DNA of 64,000 bases, taken from Semisulcospira habei. Lineage: Eukaryota; Mollusca; Gastropoda; Semisulcospiridae. The notes beneath the pieces were generated by a model. That model was not told the DNA's origin and searched no databases. It saw only the letters and a program-made list of their open reading frames with translations. Location of the stretch: assembly GCA_036245525.1 (NCBI GenBank), contig BTPG01000005.1:214997744-215061743 (forward strand), given 5' to 3'. Positions 33,930 to 46,474 of this stretch are shown here, in pieces; the first letter of the stretch is position 1, and every line of letters starts with the position of its first letter. The translations under genes and the position numbers were made by a program.

Positions 33930-35990
33930 GCAAAGTCCTTATGTTGTGCCTAAAACAACTGTTAAAATCTATTCCAACAACAAACCTTGGGTCACGAAGC
34001 ACATCAAGGAGGTCTTAAACAAAAAGAAGAAAGCTTTTGAAGACAAGAACAAAGAACAGTTACGGACAGTACAAAAGGAACTGAAAAGGGAGCTTAGGAA
34101 GGGGAAGGAAGCATATCGAAAAAAGATAGAAAAACAGTTTGAGACGGGTAACATGAAACGTGTGTGGGAGGGTATGAATCTGATGAGTGGGAACAAGAAG
34201 CAAAAAGCTGTTCCGGTTTTTAGCAAAACTACGGACTATGCCGGCCAACGACTTAAATCAGTTCTATGCAAGATTTGATTGTCATGATTTTGAGCATGAG
34301 AGGGAACAGGTCAAGGAAATGCTAGTTAGTGGACCTAAACACATGCAAAGTGAAGTGATTGTGGTGACTGAGGAGGAGGTGCTTATCGTACTTAAACATA
34401 CCAACCCAAACAAAGCGGCTGGGTAAATGTGTTAAAATTATGCGCTGAACAACTGTACCGAATTCTTTGCTATATTTTTAACATGTCACTTACCCAGTGT
34501 GTCGTTCCCTGTTCATGGAAGACCTCTTGTATTGTCCCCGTGCAAAAAAAGCAAACTGTATCTGTGATGAATGATTTAAGACCAGTTGCTCTTACCTCGT
34601 GTGTCATGAAGGTTTTTGAGAGGGCTGTTCTTTCACATTTTAAAATACAGGTTGCAGATTTTATGGACCCCTTTCGGTTTGCTTACAGAAGGCAAAGAGG
34701 TGTTGATGATGCCATTTTGCATGTTGTAAACAACATCTATTCTCATTTAGAGAACCCAGGAACCATTCGACTGATGTTCTATGATTTTTCGTCTGCTTTT
34801 AACACCATTCAGCCACACATACTCGCCTCCAAACTAGTTCACATGAACATAAATGCCTCTACCATTCTTTGGGTTTTAGACTATCTCACTAACCGGCCAC
34901 AGTACGTCAGAATTAGTTCGGATCTAATCTCAGATGTACTTTTTACCAACACCGGTGCACCACAGGGGACTGTCCTGTCGCCTTTTTTTGTTTTCTTTGT
35001 ACACAGCAGACTGTAGAGCTACTCATGACGACTGTGTCATGGACAAATACGCTGACGACACGGCACTGACAGGTCTGATTACAGATGAGGACGACAGACA
35101 CTATCGACAATAGATCGATGACTTTGTAGAGTGGTGCGATAGAAACTACCTTGAATTACATGTTGGCAAAACAAAAGAGATGGTCATAGATTTCAGGAAT
35201 AGCAAACAGCATCCCGGTCCTGTTGTTATCAAGGGAACAGAAGTTGAGCGTGTAGAGTCCTACAAGTATTTAGGTGTTCTTTTTGACAACGCGCTCAACT
35301 GGAAACAAACCACAGATGCTATTGTGAAAAAAAACGCATACCCGTCTTTACTGTTTGAGAATGCTCAGATCATTTCATGTAAGCACTCAGCTTTTACAGA
35401 TGTTTTACTGCTCCAGTATTGTTAGCATTTTAACTTTTGGACTGACGTGCTGGGGGAGAAATTTATGTAACAGAGACCAAGAGCGTCTTAACAAAGTAAT
35501 CCGGAAAGGGGGTGGGATGATTGGTAGGGCACAGGATAATTTGGACACACTGTACAACAGACGGATTACGAACAAATTGGCTGACATTCTTGATGACAAA
35601 ACACATCCACTTAGATATGAATTTGACAGCAGACGTATCGAACGAAGTGGCAGACTTCGAGTACCCAAAAGTCGTACATCACGTTATGCCAACTCTTTTG
35701 TCCCTCAGGCTGTTACCCTTTTCAACAGTAATATCAGTAGATAGTGTCGGTCAACATTCTTCCGTCCTTAGTACTAGCCCTCTCAGTATTATTACTAGTA
35801 TTATTATTATTGTTATTCAAAGGTAACAATATGTCTGTTACAGTTCATTTCTTTAATTGAGTGTTATGGGTTATTTGATGATTTTTTTTTTAATGTCATT
35901 GATGATGCCATGTGTTGTATGGGCAGACAGTGAATTTCCCCGTGAGGGATTAATAAAGTATAATTGTATTGTATTATTGTATTGTATTGT
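33930..35990 (+). pseudogene. L2/CR1-like LINE, 5'-truncated and frameshifted
   Basis: Successive frames encode a basic linker (NKKKKAFEDKNKEQLRTVQK), then reverse-transcriptase motifs DLRPVALTSCVMKVFERAV, MFYDFSSAFNTIQPHIL, TNTGAPQGTVLSPFF, KYADDTALTGLI and YKYLGVLFDNALNW. At least three frameshifts and one stop (near 35112) break it. The 3' end reads TTTCCCCGTGAGGGATTAAT, AAAG and an (ATTGT)n tail, typical of L2-type LINEs of aquatic animals. No endonuclease is present. Confidence 0.9.
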
Positions 35991-36001
35991 GTATGACCAA
36001 T

Positions 36002-36665
36002 CCATCTAATAAGTGTGACCTTTGTGTGTTCATGTGTTTAAACAAAAGTAAAGAGTTGGCTTTTGTACCAGTGAAATCCGAGTTTTCTCAAAATGTATGC
36101 ATTTTTTCCCACACATTTGTCGACCCTCCATGACCCTTGACCTTTGTGAAGGGGTGACTAAATTAGCATGCATAAAAAGGTGTTATGATCAGCTACCTTT
36201 TACCACGTTTGGCTGAAAAGTTTGCAAACAACTTTGATTAAAACTACAATTCTATCAAACACCGACATTTTTCACACACTTGTTGACCTGTGACTTTTGA
36301 CCTTTCCGTCTTCTGGATAATCCGAATTAGTATGCATAGGAAGAAAAAACAATTTGTCAAAATATGGCTATTTTTAACCTACCTATTTCTGGACCACCCA
36401 TGACCCTTGACCTTTGCGAGGGAACCACTAAATTGTCTTATCAAATTGCCTTTGTGCCAAATCTGATTGAAAAAATGGCCAGAACTTTGTTAAAAACTAC
36501 AATTCTATCAAAAACTGTAAATTTTCACAAATTTGCCGACCTTCGGTGACCCTTGACCTTTCCGAGTGGTCATTCAAATTAGTATGCATAGAAAGCTCTT
36601 ACCACCAGGCATCTCTGTACCAAATTTGGTTTTGAAGTTGAAAATAGTAAACTATGAGCCATGAG
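36002..36665. repeat. Degenerate repeat K (TGACCCTTGACCTTT-type)
   Basis: Four imperfect blocks each carry a version of TGACCCTTGACCTTTG and AATTAGTATGCATAG, at about 36120, 36290, 36400 and 36545. Related segments are at 38690-38770 and 47520-48510. Confidence 0.7.
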
Positions 36666-36667
36666 CC

Positions 36668-36970
36668 GGACGGGGAAGTGGCGCAGTGATTAAGGCGTCT
36701 GCCTCCAATGCCAAAGGTGCGAGGTTCGATACCGGATTCCGGCGTTGGCTTTTTCTCCTCTGGTAAGTGTCACCGTCTGGGCAGTGGGCAGATGTTCACA
36801 TCTGCACGGGACATAGACGACCCCGGCCCCCACGAGTCCCCTGCTGCCTTGCAGGCTTGGCCGCTTGGCTGCGGAAAGGCTAAGGGAGGAAATCCCTGAA
36901 ATCAAAGCCCCCGTGTCTCCGGGAAAGGCTTTTGAGTCAGAGACTAAGACAAGGACAGTCTGATATAAAA
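36668..36970 (+). mobile_element. tRNA-derived SINE, second type
   Basis: A box AGTGGCGCAGTGATTAAGG and B box GAGGTTCGATACC lie 25 bp apart, followed by a body unlike the 61789-type SINE (GACCCCGGCCCCCACGAGTC and on). The end is approximate. Confidence 0.78.
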
Positions 36971-37435
36971 CCTACGACCCGAGGACCTCGATGCCACCGT
37001 CCCAGCTTGCTAGGCCATGGCAAACGAACCAAGGGTTTAAAGGGTGGGGCCAGCACACTGCACTCCACCAAAAAGCTCCACCGCGCAGGCTTTAGGAAAC
37101 GCCCACGGATGAGCCATAAAAAACCCGAAAAGAAAGGAACCATTAAAACGTTAATAATGTTACGACAGATCGGAATGAATGTTGTCAGCACATGTAGCAA
37201 GCTGACTTCTTGCAGTACTCGCCGGTTTTTTTTATTTTTATTTTTTTTTTACCCTACCGCACTGCGCGATTAGTGCCGAGTCAGCCTTCTCTGCACGGGG
37301 TCAGCATGTGTCATGTGACCTACTTGCAACCACATGCAGAAATGTGAACATCAGCTCACGCTGCTCAGTGAACTCAGGGTATAAATACCCCGCCTAGAAA
37401 ATGGTTAAAATATTCCAATCTCCCGCTAAATCAAG

Positions 37436-38470
37436 ATGCGAAGACTCTCAGCCCAAGATCGCGAAAGAGCACTGGGACGTCTGGACGCCGTAGAATCGCC
37501 ACAGCAGGTCGATATCGCTTTGGGCGTGCATGTCTCCACTATGTATCGCCTGCAGAGCCATTTCAAGACAACCAGCACCATTGATCGTCCGAGGAGCGGC
37601 AGGCCGAAGGCAACGACAACAAAACAAGACCGTAATTATCCGACGTCAACATATGAGGGATCCCTATGAGACTGCTGCCAACACGACCAGAAACACCCTT
37701 GGCAGGCACGGCAGACCGATTAATGCCCGCACCGTACGTCGGAGGCTGCTTTCAGGAGAGCTCCATTGTAGGCGTCCAGCTCGACGACCCATCTCGACTG
37801 CTTGGCACCGTCGGAACCGTCTTCAGTGGGCGCAAAACCACATCAACTGGTGTCATCGTGACTGGCACAGGGTCCTCTTCACTGACGAAAGCAGGATCTG
37901 CATTGATCCGTCTGATGGCCGTATCAGGATCTGGCGAAGACATGAACAGCGGTTTCGAGCTGCGAACATCTTGCAGCGGAGCAGACGGGGAGGTGAAAGC
38001 GTGATGAGATGGGGTGCAATCGGGGTTAACCAACAAATAGGACCTGTGGTCTTCCAAAATGTCTGCCGAGGACGAGGAAATGGCGTCAATGCTGACCGTA
38101 CCGGTGTATGTACCATCAACCAAGTGGTGAGACCTCATGTGGTGCCGTTCTTCAAGCGTCACCCAAACCACATGTACCAGGAAGATAATGCACGGCCACA
38201 CACGGCACATGTCACACACACCTTCCTTCAACATTACAACATCAATCTGCTGCCTCATCCAGCTCGCTCACCTGACCTTACCCAATTGAACATTTTTGGG
38301 ATGCTCTGCAGAGGAAGCTCAACAAGTTGGCGCCAAGACCTCAAACTGCTGCCCATCTAAGTGCCGCCATTGGCTGCGTGTGGCACATGATAACGCAAGC
38401 ACAAATAAACTATCTTGTGAGGTCCATGTGGCGGAGATGCAGAGCTCTGATCAACGCCCTGGCTGGTCAT
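37436..38470 (+). pseudogene. Tc1-like transposase with two frameshifts
   Basis: Product: DD34E-type transposase, which cuts and joins transposon ends. The first frame encodes the helix-turn-helix region ending STIDRPRSGRPKATTTKQDR. A shift near 37632 leads to the second frame with FTDESRICIDPSDG (first catalytic D), YQEDNARPHTAHVTH (second D) and HPARSPDL. A second shift near 38282 puts IEHFWDALQRKLN, with the catalytic E, in another frame, ending at TGA near 38481. The three acidic residues are all readable, so inactivation is recent. The terminal inverted repeats were not located by eye. Confidence 0.9.
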
Positions 38471-38480
38471 ACACGTTATT

Positions 38481-39017
38481 GACAGTGTTTGTCATCTGAA
38501 TGTTGGTAGAATGACGCCATTTTGTATCAGAACGACGTTAAGATGCACACGTCTGTGATGCTTGCTTGTTGTGTTAATTTACTGTACACAGTAATTATGA
38601 CTTTATTGTAAAAAATTAAATCGTAAAGAGACTTCTCTACAGTTTTCGCGTTGCTTTTGTCTCTGAGTATATTTGTGAAGAAACAATTTGTGTCAAAATA
38701 TGGCTATTTTAGACCCCTTTCTGGACCCCCTGTTACCTTGGCCTTTGCGAGAAGTCACTGAAATCACGAAACGCGATAGCGTTTCAGGAAAAAACACTAA
38801 ACCACCGCGAACACACACCGCGAAACGTAGAGCAGTATTTTTACAGAAACGATAGTTAATACATTATCGCAGAAATTCACCGGCGTCAAACTTATTATTG
38901 GCTGCTGCTACAGCCACGTGGATTGTTGTTTCTCGTAGACAGCACCCAAATGAACACGCCACCACGTCAAACCATTAACAGAGTTTGTGTAATTTGATTT
39001 GTATTGCATGTCAAACT
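38481..39017. other. No gene; repeat K fragment
   Basis: At 38690-38770, GTCAAAATATGGCTATTTTA and CTTGGCCTTTGCGA match repeat K on the far side of the Tc1 copy. A GAAACGCGATAGCGTTTC palindrome lies at about 38768. Confidence 0.5.
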
Positions 39018-39491
39018 AGATGGGACGAACCATAATCCACAAAGTCCCTTCTATATGAGAGTTGTCGTCGCTGCCTATGGTGTCTACCTTTTGTCTTTGA
39101 CCTGATTCTGATGTTGAATTATCTCCTTTTGAAAAAGTTTCGCAGATCTGCCAATGCTTCAGTGAGTTCTATGAAGGGCGCAGGACATACGCGTCATTGA
39201 TTTGTCAGACGTCATTTGTCGTGACGTAAATTTTAGTTTTTACGTAATTTTATATTTTACGTGATATGAGTTTCACTTTCGCTTCATAGGCTTGAGAAAA
39301 AGGTGACAAAACTAGAACTTCACAGTACTATTTTAGTCTTGCTATAATTAAACATTTTGTGTGAAAGCAGGTTGACTTTACCTAGCTACATGATATTATG
39401 CTAAGTACACGGGTCACCTGCATGCTCTTCTGAAGTGCGTCGATGTGTGTGTGCGTGTCAAGTTAGTGCGTGCGTGTGCGCGCGCTCCAAA

Positions 39492-39555
39492 CATCTCCAA
39501 GAGGAAAGATCCTCATGCGCCTGGAGGGCGCATGAAGATCTATTCCCCCTGGAGA
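39492..39555. repeat. Family C-like hairpin carried within element R
   Basis: CAAGAGGAAAGATCCTCATG then CGCC pairs with GGCGCATGAAGATCTATTCC. A homologous hairpin sits at the corresponding place in R copy 3 (46409-46474), so it was carried along when R moved. Confidence 0.75.
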
Positions 39556-39829
39556 TGCGCGCAGGTTTGTGTGAGAGAGAAAGAGAGAGAGAGCCGCGCG
39601 CGCGAGAGAGAGAATGGTGTCATATTTAGAGTAGTATGTCAGTGTCTGCGTGGTGAAGGAGTTGCCTCTTTTACGTCACCGCCACTGTCTGACTTTCTCT
39701 GGAAGTAAATTTTTTTTTTTTTTTTTTTTAGTGTTTTAACTCTTTTCTGAAAAGAATTAATTTTTACTAAAGAAGTTGAAAGGATACAAAGCTGGCTAAC
39801 GAACTCATCCAATGTCTTTCTCCAAACTA

Positions 39830-42800
39830 CTTACTCACTTACGCCCGTCACCCCTCCCAGGGTATAGGCCGTCGACGAGAGACCTCCAGCGACTCCTGTC
39901 CTGTGCCTCTCCTTCGATTTTACTCCAGGTGGTTCCCAGTCTCTTGACGTCTGCTTGGAGGTCTCGACGCCAGGTGTTTCTCGGCCTGCCTCTTTTCCTC
40001 TTTCCCTGGGGGTTCCATGACAATGCCTGCCTAGTGATACTGGAAACTGGCTTTCTCAGACTGTGACCAACCCATCCCCATCTTCTTCGCCCAATTTCAT
40101 TCTCTGATGTTATCTGCTCTGTTCTCTCCCAGAGTCTGACGTTGCTGATCTTCTCTGGCCAGTGGATTTTCAAGATTCTTCTAAGGCAACTGTTTTTGAA
40201 GATCTGTACTCTGTTGACTGTGGTTTTTGTCAACTTCCAAGTCTCTGCTCCATATAGGAGAACTGCTTTTACGTTTGAGTTGAAAATCCGGACTTTGGTG
40301 TGTTGTGACAGCTCTCTGGAACTCCACACTTTTTTCAACTGAACAAAGACTGCTCTTGCTTTACCGATTCGTGCTCTGACATCTGCATCAGTGCCGCCTT
40401 TTTTGTCGATGATGCTCCCGAGATAGGTGAAGGACTCTACCTCCTCCAACGGGGTGCCAGCAAGCAAGACTGGTTTTTCCCTGGTTGCGTTCATCCTCAT
40501 TGTCTTTGTTTTCTGTTTGTGGATGGTGAGGCCCATTTGGGACGAGATGTCAGTAAGCCTCGTGGTCTTGTCCTGCATTTGTTGATGAGTGTGGGACAGT
40601 AAAGCCAAGTCGTCTGCAAAATCGAGATCGTCAAGCTGTGTCCACAGTGTCCACTGTATTCATAGACTATGTGAATTTTTTAATTTGTCCTTTTTGAGAG
40701 TCTATAGACGTTTCTTTAAAAGACATGTGCGACATTTTAGCCTTACATTTTTAAGCTCTATTTACATCTTGTCTTAAGACCTTGCTTTTAGTCTGACTGA
40801 CCAGATTGTTACCCATCCCGCCGTGAGATGGCCTTAGTCGCCTGCTCGGCGTTAAACCCAAATAACTAACTAACTCTTCTCTGCTCAGTGGTCCTCTTCA
40901 TGACCCAGTCTATGACCAGTAGGAAGAGGAACGGAGACAGCAAACACCCCTGCCTGAAGCCGGTTCTGACCTAAAGCTCCCTGGTGAACTGCCCTTCGTG
41001 GATCACGCGACATGTCATGCCATCGTAGCTGCTCTTGATCAGGCGGAAGAGCTTTGTGGGTATACCGTAGTGTCGTAGGAGTTTCCACAAAGTCTCTCGG
41101 TCCACGCTGTCAAATGCTTTCTCGTAATCCACAAAGTTGGCATACAGCGGGGAGCTCCACTCCAGAGACTGTTCCACGATGATGCGGAGAGTGACGATCT
41201 GGTCTGTATATAAACGTTTTTTTTTCTGAATCCTGCTTGCTGGTCTCTCAGCTGGGGGTCGACGGAGCTCTTCATTCTCTCCAGAATGATCCTGTTGAAG
41301 ACCTTTCCTGGTACTGACAGCAAGGTGATTCCTCTGTAGTTGGAACACTTGCTGAGGTCGCCTTTCTTGGGAAGCTTGATTAGGTACCCCTCCTTCCAGT
41401 CAGCCGGCATCACCTCCTCTTCCCAGAACTTTCCAAACATTGGATACAGCAGCTATACTGTTGTCTCTAGATGCCATCTGGCCCTGCTGCTTTGCCGTTC
41501 TTCAAGATGCCAATGCTCTTCTGATCTCTTCCCGGCTGGGTCTGTCACAGCTGATGGGTAGGTCAGTCTCTGCTAGCTGGATGTCTGGGGGATCGGGTAG
41601 GCTGCGTCTGTTCAGTAACTCTTCAAAATACTCGGCCCTTCTGTCGAGTTGGTCTGCTCCGTCTGCAATAGGCTTGCCTTTTTTGTCTTTTACTGCTCTT
41701 TCTGTATGGCCATACTTGCCTGACAATCTTCTGGTAATGTCGTAGAGCTGTTTCATGTTGCCGCTGCCTGCTGCCTTTTCTGCCTCAGCTGCCAGGCTGT
41801 CTGTGCAGGCCCTCTTGTCTGCCCTGATACTCCTTTTCACCTCGTGGTTGGCTTCCGAGTATTCCTCCTGTGCCCTTGGTTTGGCTGCTCTTGTGCGACT
41901 GTTATTGACAATTGCTTTCTTCTTCTTCCTCACTTTTATCTTCTTCAAGGTCTGTGCCGACAGCCAGTCCTTGTGATGGTGTTTCCTGAACCCTACAGTG
42001 TCTTTGCAGGTTGAGTTCAGCGCCTCTCTAACTGCCTTCCACAGCTGCTCTGTGGTGACCGCCTCCTCTTTGTTTAGTAGCTCCTGTAATGCTTGAAACC
42101 GGTTGGACAGCACCAGTTTGAACTCTTCTCTCACTCCAGTCTCTCTCAGGAGGTCTACATTATAGCGCTGTCTTCTTGTTGTCTCTGTGCGGCTTTTCGT
42201 TAACTTGAGCTTTATTCTTAAGTAAGCAGATGTTGGTCTGAGGCGACATCTGCTCCCCTCCTCACTCGAACATCTTGAAGGATCTTCTAAATTTCTTGCT
42301 AATCCAGATATGGTCTATTTGGTTCTCTGTAGTATGGTCAGGTGAGACCCAAGTTGCTTTGTGTATTCTTTTGTGTGGGAAAATGCTGCCTCCAATGACA
42401 AGTCTGTTTAGAGCACAAAAGTCTACAAACCTCTCCCCGTTCTCACTCATCTCCCCTAGTCCCTGTCTCCCCATCACCTCTTCATATCCGGTGTTGTCCT
42501 CCCCTATTTTGGCATTAAAATCGCCCATGACGATGGTGAGTCTCGCTCCGTACATTTGTCCACAGCACTCTGGAGTCGGTCGTAGAACTCTTGTTTTTCT
42601 TCCTCGTCACTGTCATTAGTGGGCGCATAACACTGGATGACGTTGAGTTTAATCTTTTTCCTGGTTCTAAAGGCTGCTGTGATAATTCTTGGCCCCAGAG
42701 GTTCCCAGCCCATCAGCGCTCTCTGTGCCACTGGTGACAGCATGAATGCTACTCCTTCTGTATGGGGAACATTCTCCTCTTCATGACCTGAATACAGAAT

Positions 42801-43307
42801 CATCTCCCCACTTAACAGCCTTTTCTGGCCAGACTGCGTCCATCTGGCTTCACTGATACCTAGCAGGGCAAGGTTGTACTTTTGCATTTCCGCTGCTATC
42901 TGAGCGGCCTTGCCGCTCTGGTACATGGTCTTGACATTCCATGTACCCATGATTGTGTCCCTGGATAGAGAGAGGCGGATCGGTTATGTGGCTTCCGAAG
43001 ACTTCCGGCTTTCACCACACGACGTCATTAATCTTTTGGTAGAAGAACCTTCCTCCTCTAGGAAAGGAATTGCTGTTTGTCTATTTGTCGGCGTTTGTGT
43101 AGCTATTTCCTTATTTGCGGGGTGGGGAAGCTACCCCCACGCCCAACCCCCTTACTAGGAGGACCAGGGGTTTTCTGTCGGGGTCTCCTTCCCTTAGACC
43201 ATGTTGGTTCACGGCACCTTATTTCATTCGGTGCACCCCTCTCGCGAGGGACTCCCTATCCACCACCCAGGGCACGCGCCTCAACGCCATATGGCCCCAG
43301 CGCGAGG
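39830..43307 (-). pseudogene. RTE-like LINE (endonuclease plus reverse transcriptase), near full length, broken
   Basis: On the minus strand, ATG at 42950 begins MGTWNVKTMYQSGKAAQI. Endonuclease motifs follow (LLGISEARWTQSG, MGDFNAKIGED), then reverse-transcriptase motifs (YRGITLLSVPGKVFNRIILE, NFVDYEKAFDSVDRETLW, QLDDLDFADDLALL) and the C-terminal SFTYLGSIIDKKGGTDADV and RRWGWVGHSLRK regions. This is the layout of RTE-type LINE proteins. At least four frameshifts and one insertion break it. The 3' end, GACGGGCGTAAGTGAGTAAG, is an RTE-style short tail. Direct repeats TTTCTCCAAACTA at 39817-39829 and 43308-43320 mark the insertion into element R. The G/C-rich region 42960-43307 is its 5' UTR. 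Confidence 0.92.
40662..40873 (+). mobile_element. 212-bp SINE/LINE fragment inserted in the RTE reverse transcriptase
   Basis: It separates RTTEQR-type codons from QLDDLDFADD on the other strand. Its end reads GTGAGATGGCCTTAGTCGCC then GGCGTTAAACCCAAATAACT with an (AACT)n tail, as in 11111-11173. The target duplication is not clear. Confidence 0.8.
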
Positions 43308-43531
43308 TTTCTCCAAACTAGCTATATGCAAAAGTTCAAGTAAATATGACACAAATTACGGACTCTAATCTGGGTCAACCAACCTCCTATAAACGGTTGT
43401 TTATGTCTTCAATGAGACATTCAATTACAATAATAATGCTCGGAGGCTCTCTTAGCCACCCACTTAAGAAGGTATTTCGCCAAGTTTCAAGCTTGTGTGT
43501 ACAGAAAATCGGAGATTCTGTTGTTTACATA

Positions 43532-43534
43532 CAT

Positions 43535-43611
<77 letters not shown>

Positions 43612-43630
43612 TACATACATACATACATAC
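43532..43630. repeat. (CA)n followed by (CATA)n
   Basis: A CA tract to about 43607, then CATACATA units. CATA units resume at 43844-43865 after an insertion. Confidence 0.97.
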
Positions 43631-43843
43631 ATTCTTCTCTCTTGGCTTGACTTCGCGAACGAAGATTTTATAGGAGTTGCCCACGACGTCTGCAGGCTTG
43701 TTCGTGGCTGCGGAGGCCAATCCGAGACAGGCAGGTTCGACCGCAGTGGCTGCAGGGGAAGGTATGGCCAGGGTTCTGAGCTGCGGCATCTCTGTTTTTT
43801 CTCCTGAGCCGCTTGTCCTTAAGGCTAGCTCTGTGAGAGTCCC
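43631..43843 (-). mobile_element. LINE 3' fragment encoding a terminal zinc finger
   Basis: On the minus strand it encodes HTFPCSHCGRTCLSRIGLRS then HEQACRRRGQLL, a C2H2-type finger found at the C terminus of some LINE proteins, followed by a tail matching 23371-23469. It sits inside a CATA tract that supplies the flanking repeats. Confidence 0.8.
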
Positions 43844-44064
43844 ATACATACATACATACATACATATGCACATACGGCGCTTCGCGCCAAATGTACTTCA
43901 GCAGCGAGGTTAGCGTAACTAGACATGATGTAATTTTTATCTTGGTACTTCAAGTGTCAAAGGATTAGGCCTGCCCGCCTTTGACATCATGGACATGCTA
44001 TTAAATTCGCCCCACCGCGACCCGTCCTAGAAAGTCCCTTCTATAAATAGAAGGGACTTCAAAA

Positions 44065-44936
44065 CGCTCAAAGAAAAAAAAAATTCAGTCCGCCGAAACT
44101 TTCGCCTTAAAAAAAAACAACCAAACAAACATGTTTGTATATGTCAGGACATTAATGAAAAATACTGGACTGAGAAGAAAATAGTGTCATATAGGCCCTT
44201 TCGCACTTGTGAGGGTAAAATTTAACGTTTTAGTGTGACTTTTCAGCTCCCGAAAAACAAGCCAAATAGCACCGTTGTCCGCTCCACCAGCAAAACGTCT
44301 ACATATCCGAAAATTCCCAGAACATTGCTTTCTTGGGCTTGCCTCAACTCAGAAACTCTGAATAAAACTTTAATCATATATAACCCTTATCATTACAATC
44401 AATGAAACAAACAGGTCACTAAACTACAAATGTGCTTTAAAAAAAAAAAACAGGCAGGCCTAAAGGAAATTTTAACCATTTCCACAAGACAGCTTCATTA
44501 ACATTCATGTACGTATTTATTATATAACACTCAGTTTAAAATATTAGCGATTAGTAGGCCTACACTAAACGGAAAGTCTTGAAACAATAATTAAGCTTTT
44601 TTTCAACACTGTGACACGATTGCTCTCTGGAACTTTCAAACTACAATAAAGATGTCATTTTTCCTGTCAATGGAACTTTTAAACTATAACAATAACGTCA
44701 TTTTTTTTTTCTGTCAACCGAAGTAAAGGTTAACTTTTGTTACCATTATATTGTGTAATGACGTGCAATCTTTTTATCTCAAAGATCTTATTGACAAAAT
44801 GGCGGGAGCTACATCTATAATCTCTCACAGTGCAGTACCTGTCACAGGCTTGTGCACTGACTACAGCCCTCTACATCAGTTTTATGGTGGAATACGCTCG
44901 CCAGAAAGGTAACATTTTTCGTACCTTCCTTTCTTT
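44065..44936. other. Spacer between inverted R copies; no gene seen
   Basis: AT-rich. TTTCAAACTACAATAAAGAT and TTTTAAACTATAACAATAAC near 44633 and 44676 form a short imperfect duplication. No coding sequence. Confidence 0.5.
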
Positions 44937-45231
44937 TTGAAGTCCCTTCTATTTATAGAAGGGACTTTTAGGACGGGTCGCGGTGGGGCGAATTTAATAG
45001 CATGTCCATGACTGATGTCAAAGGCGGACAGGCTAAACCTCTAACAATTGAAGTAACAAGACAAAAATTACGTCATGTCTAGTTACGCTAACCTCGCTGC
45101 TGAACGTACATGTGTGTGCGTATGCATGTCAACAAGAGAATCTCCGACATTTCTGTACACACACGCTTGAAACTTGGCGAAATACTTTCTTAAAGTGGTG
45201 TCTAAGAGAGCCTCTGAGCATAATTATTGTA

Positions 45232-46042
45232 ATTGCACCCCATCTCCCTCTCTGACTCGGCCAAAAACCTCGGCGTTATCCTCGATTCCTCCATGACCAG
45301 CTTCGTCTCCGCCACGGCCCAGGCATGCTATTTCCACCTCCGCCGCATCAGTCAGATCAGAAAATACCTCACTGCCGAAGCTGCCACCAAACTTGCTATC
45401 TCTCTTATCTTATCTCGCACCGACTACTGCAACTCTCTCCTTTCCGGCCTCCCTCACTCCACCACTTTCACTCTCCAGCGCGTCCAGAACAATGCTGCCC
45501 GCCTCGTCCTCAGAAAGAAAAAATCCGACCACATCACTCCCCTGCTCAAACTCCTTCACTGGCTCCCCATCCCCCAACGCATCTAATACAAGATTCTGTC
45601 TCTCTGCTACAAATCCCTGAACAACTACACTCCTACCTATCTCTCCAACTTACTTCACCCCTACACTCCTCCCCGCTCCCTCCGCTCCGCCTCCGACCCT
45701 CTCCACCTCTACATCCACCGCACCAAACTCAGCACTTTCGGCCCCCGCTCCTTGTCTGTATACGGTCCATCCACCTGGAACACTCTCCCACTCTCTCTCC
45801 GTCAGAAACACTCTCTCTCCTCCTTCCAGTCCGCCCTCAAAACTCACCTCTTTCATCAGTTCTAGCCCTATATCACCACACTCCCCACCCCAAGCTGACT
45901 GTCGTAATGTATTTCACTATTTGTGGTACGTGAGTCGTTGTCTAAAGCGTGCGCATGCGTGTGCGAGTTGTGAGTGAGCGCTTAGAGTTATAATTATTAT
46001 AAGATAAGCGCATTATAAATACCGTAATTATTATTATTATTT
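45232..46042 (+). pseudogene. LINE 3' end (CR1/L2 group) inserted in element R
   Basis: It encodes AKNLGVILDSSMTSFVSATA, then ISLILSRTDYCNSLLSGLP, LQRVQNNAARLVLRKKKSDH and LLHWLPIPQRI, one stop, and GPRSLSVYGPSTWNTLPLSL. This is the thumb and C-terminal region of LINE proteins. The 3' UTR ends GCGCATTATAAATACC and (ATT)n, as in CR1/L2-type elements. The 5' part with the catalytic palm is absent. Confidence 0.9.
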
Positions 46043-46303
46043 CATTGAATGTCGCATTTAAGACATAAACATCCGCTTGTAGGAAGTCGGTTGACCGCCC
46101 AGATTAGAGTCCGTATTTTTTGTTATATATATTTGCATAAAGCTAGTTTGAATAAAGACATTAGATGAGTTCGTTAGCCAGCTTTGTATCTTTTCAATTT
46201 CTTTAACAAAAATTAATTATTTTCAGAAAAAAATTAAAACAGTAAAAAAAAACAAACAAAAAAAACTTGTCTTCTAGAGAAAGTTAGACAGTGGCGGTGA
46301 CGT

Positions 46304-46309
<6 letters not shown>

Positions 46310-46391
<82 letters not shown>
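46310..46391. repeat. (CT)n microsatellite
   Basis: A perfect tract inside R copy 3. Confidence 0.98.
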
Positions 46392-46395
<4 letters not shown>

Positions 46396-46408
46396 CTGAC
46401 ATGCGCGC

Positions 46409-46474
46409 ATCTCCAAGAAGCATTGATCCTTATGCGCCCGGAGAGCTCAGGAACATCTATGCCTCTTGAGGATG
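46409..46474. repeat. Family C-like hairpin within R copy 3
   Basis: CAAGAAGCATTGATCCTTAT pairs loosely with GAACATCTATGCCTCTTG. It is the counterpart of 39492-39555, in the opposite orientation. Confidence 0.7.

Larger units (their letters stand above)
39018..44064 (+). mobile_element. Non-autonomous element R, copy 2, interrupted by LINEs
   Basis: It begins GATGGGACGAACCATAATCC, then CACAAAGTCCCTTCTATATG, and ends GTCCCTTCTATAAATAGAAG plus GGAC. The RTE-like LINE at 39830-43307 split it with a 13-bp duplication, and a LINE fragment sits at 43631-43843. Without these it is about 1.4 kb. Copy 3 is the same subfamily, inverted, 870 bp to the right. Confidence 0.85.

Noticed and set aside
36668..36740. 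Possible tRNA gene
   Set aside because: A and B boxes are present, but no closed acceptor stem was found and a SINE body follows. The same applies to 61789-61875, 25560-25641 and 30231-30310.
37340..38660. Terminal inverted repeats of the Tc1-like copy
   Set aside because: I looked on both sides of the transposase and could not find convincing matching ends by eye, so no element boundaries are given.
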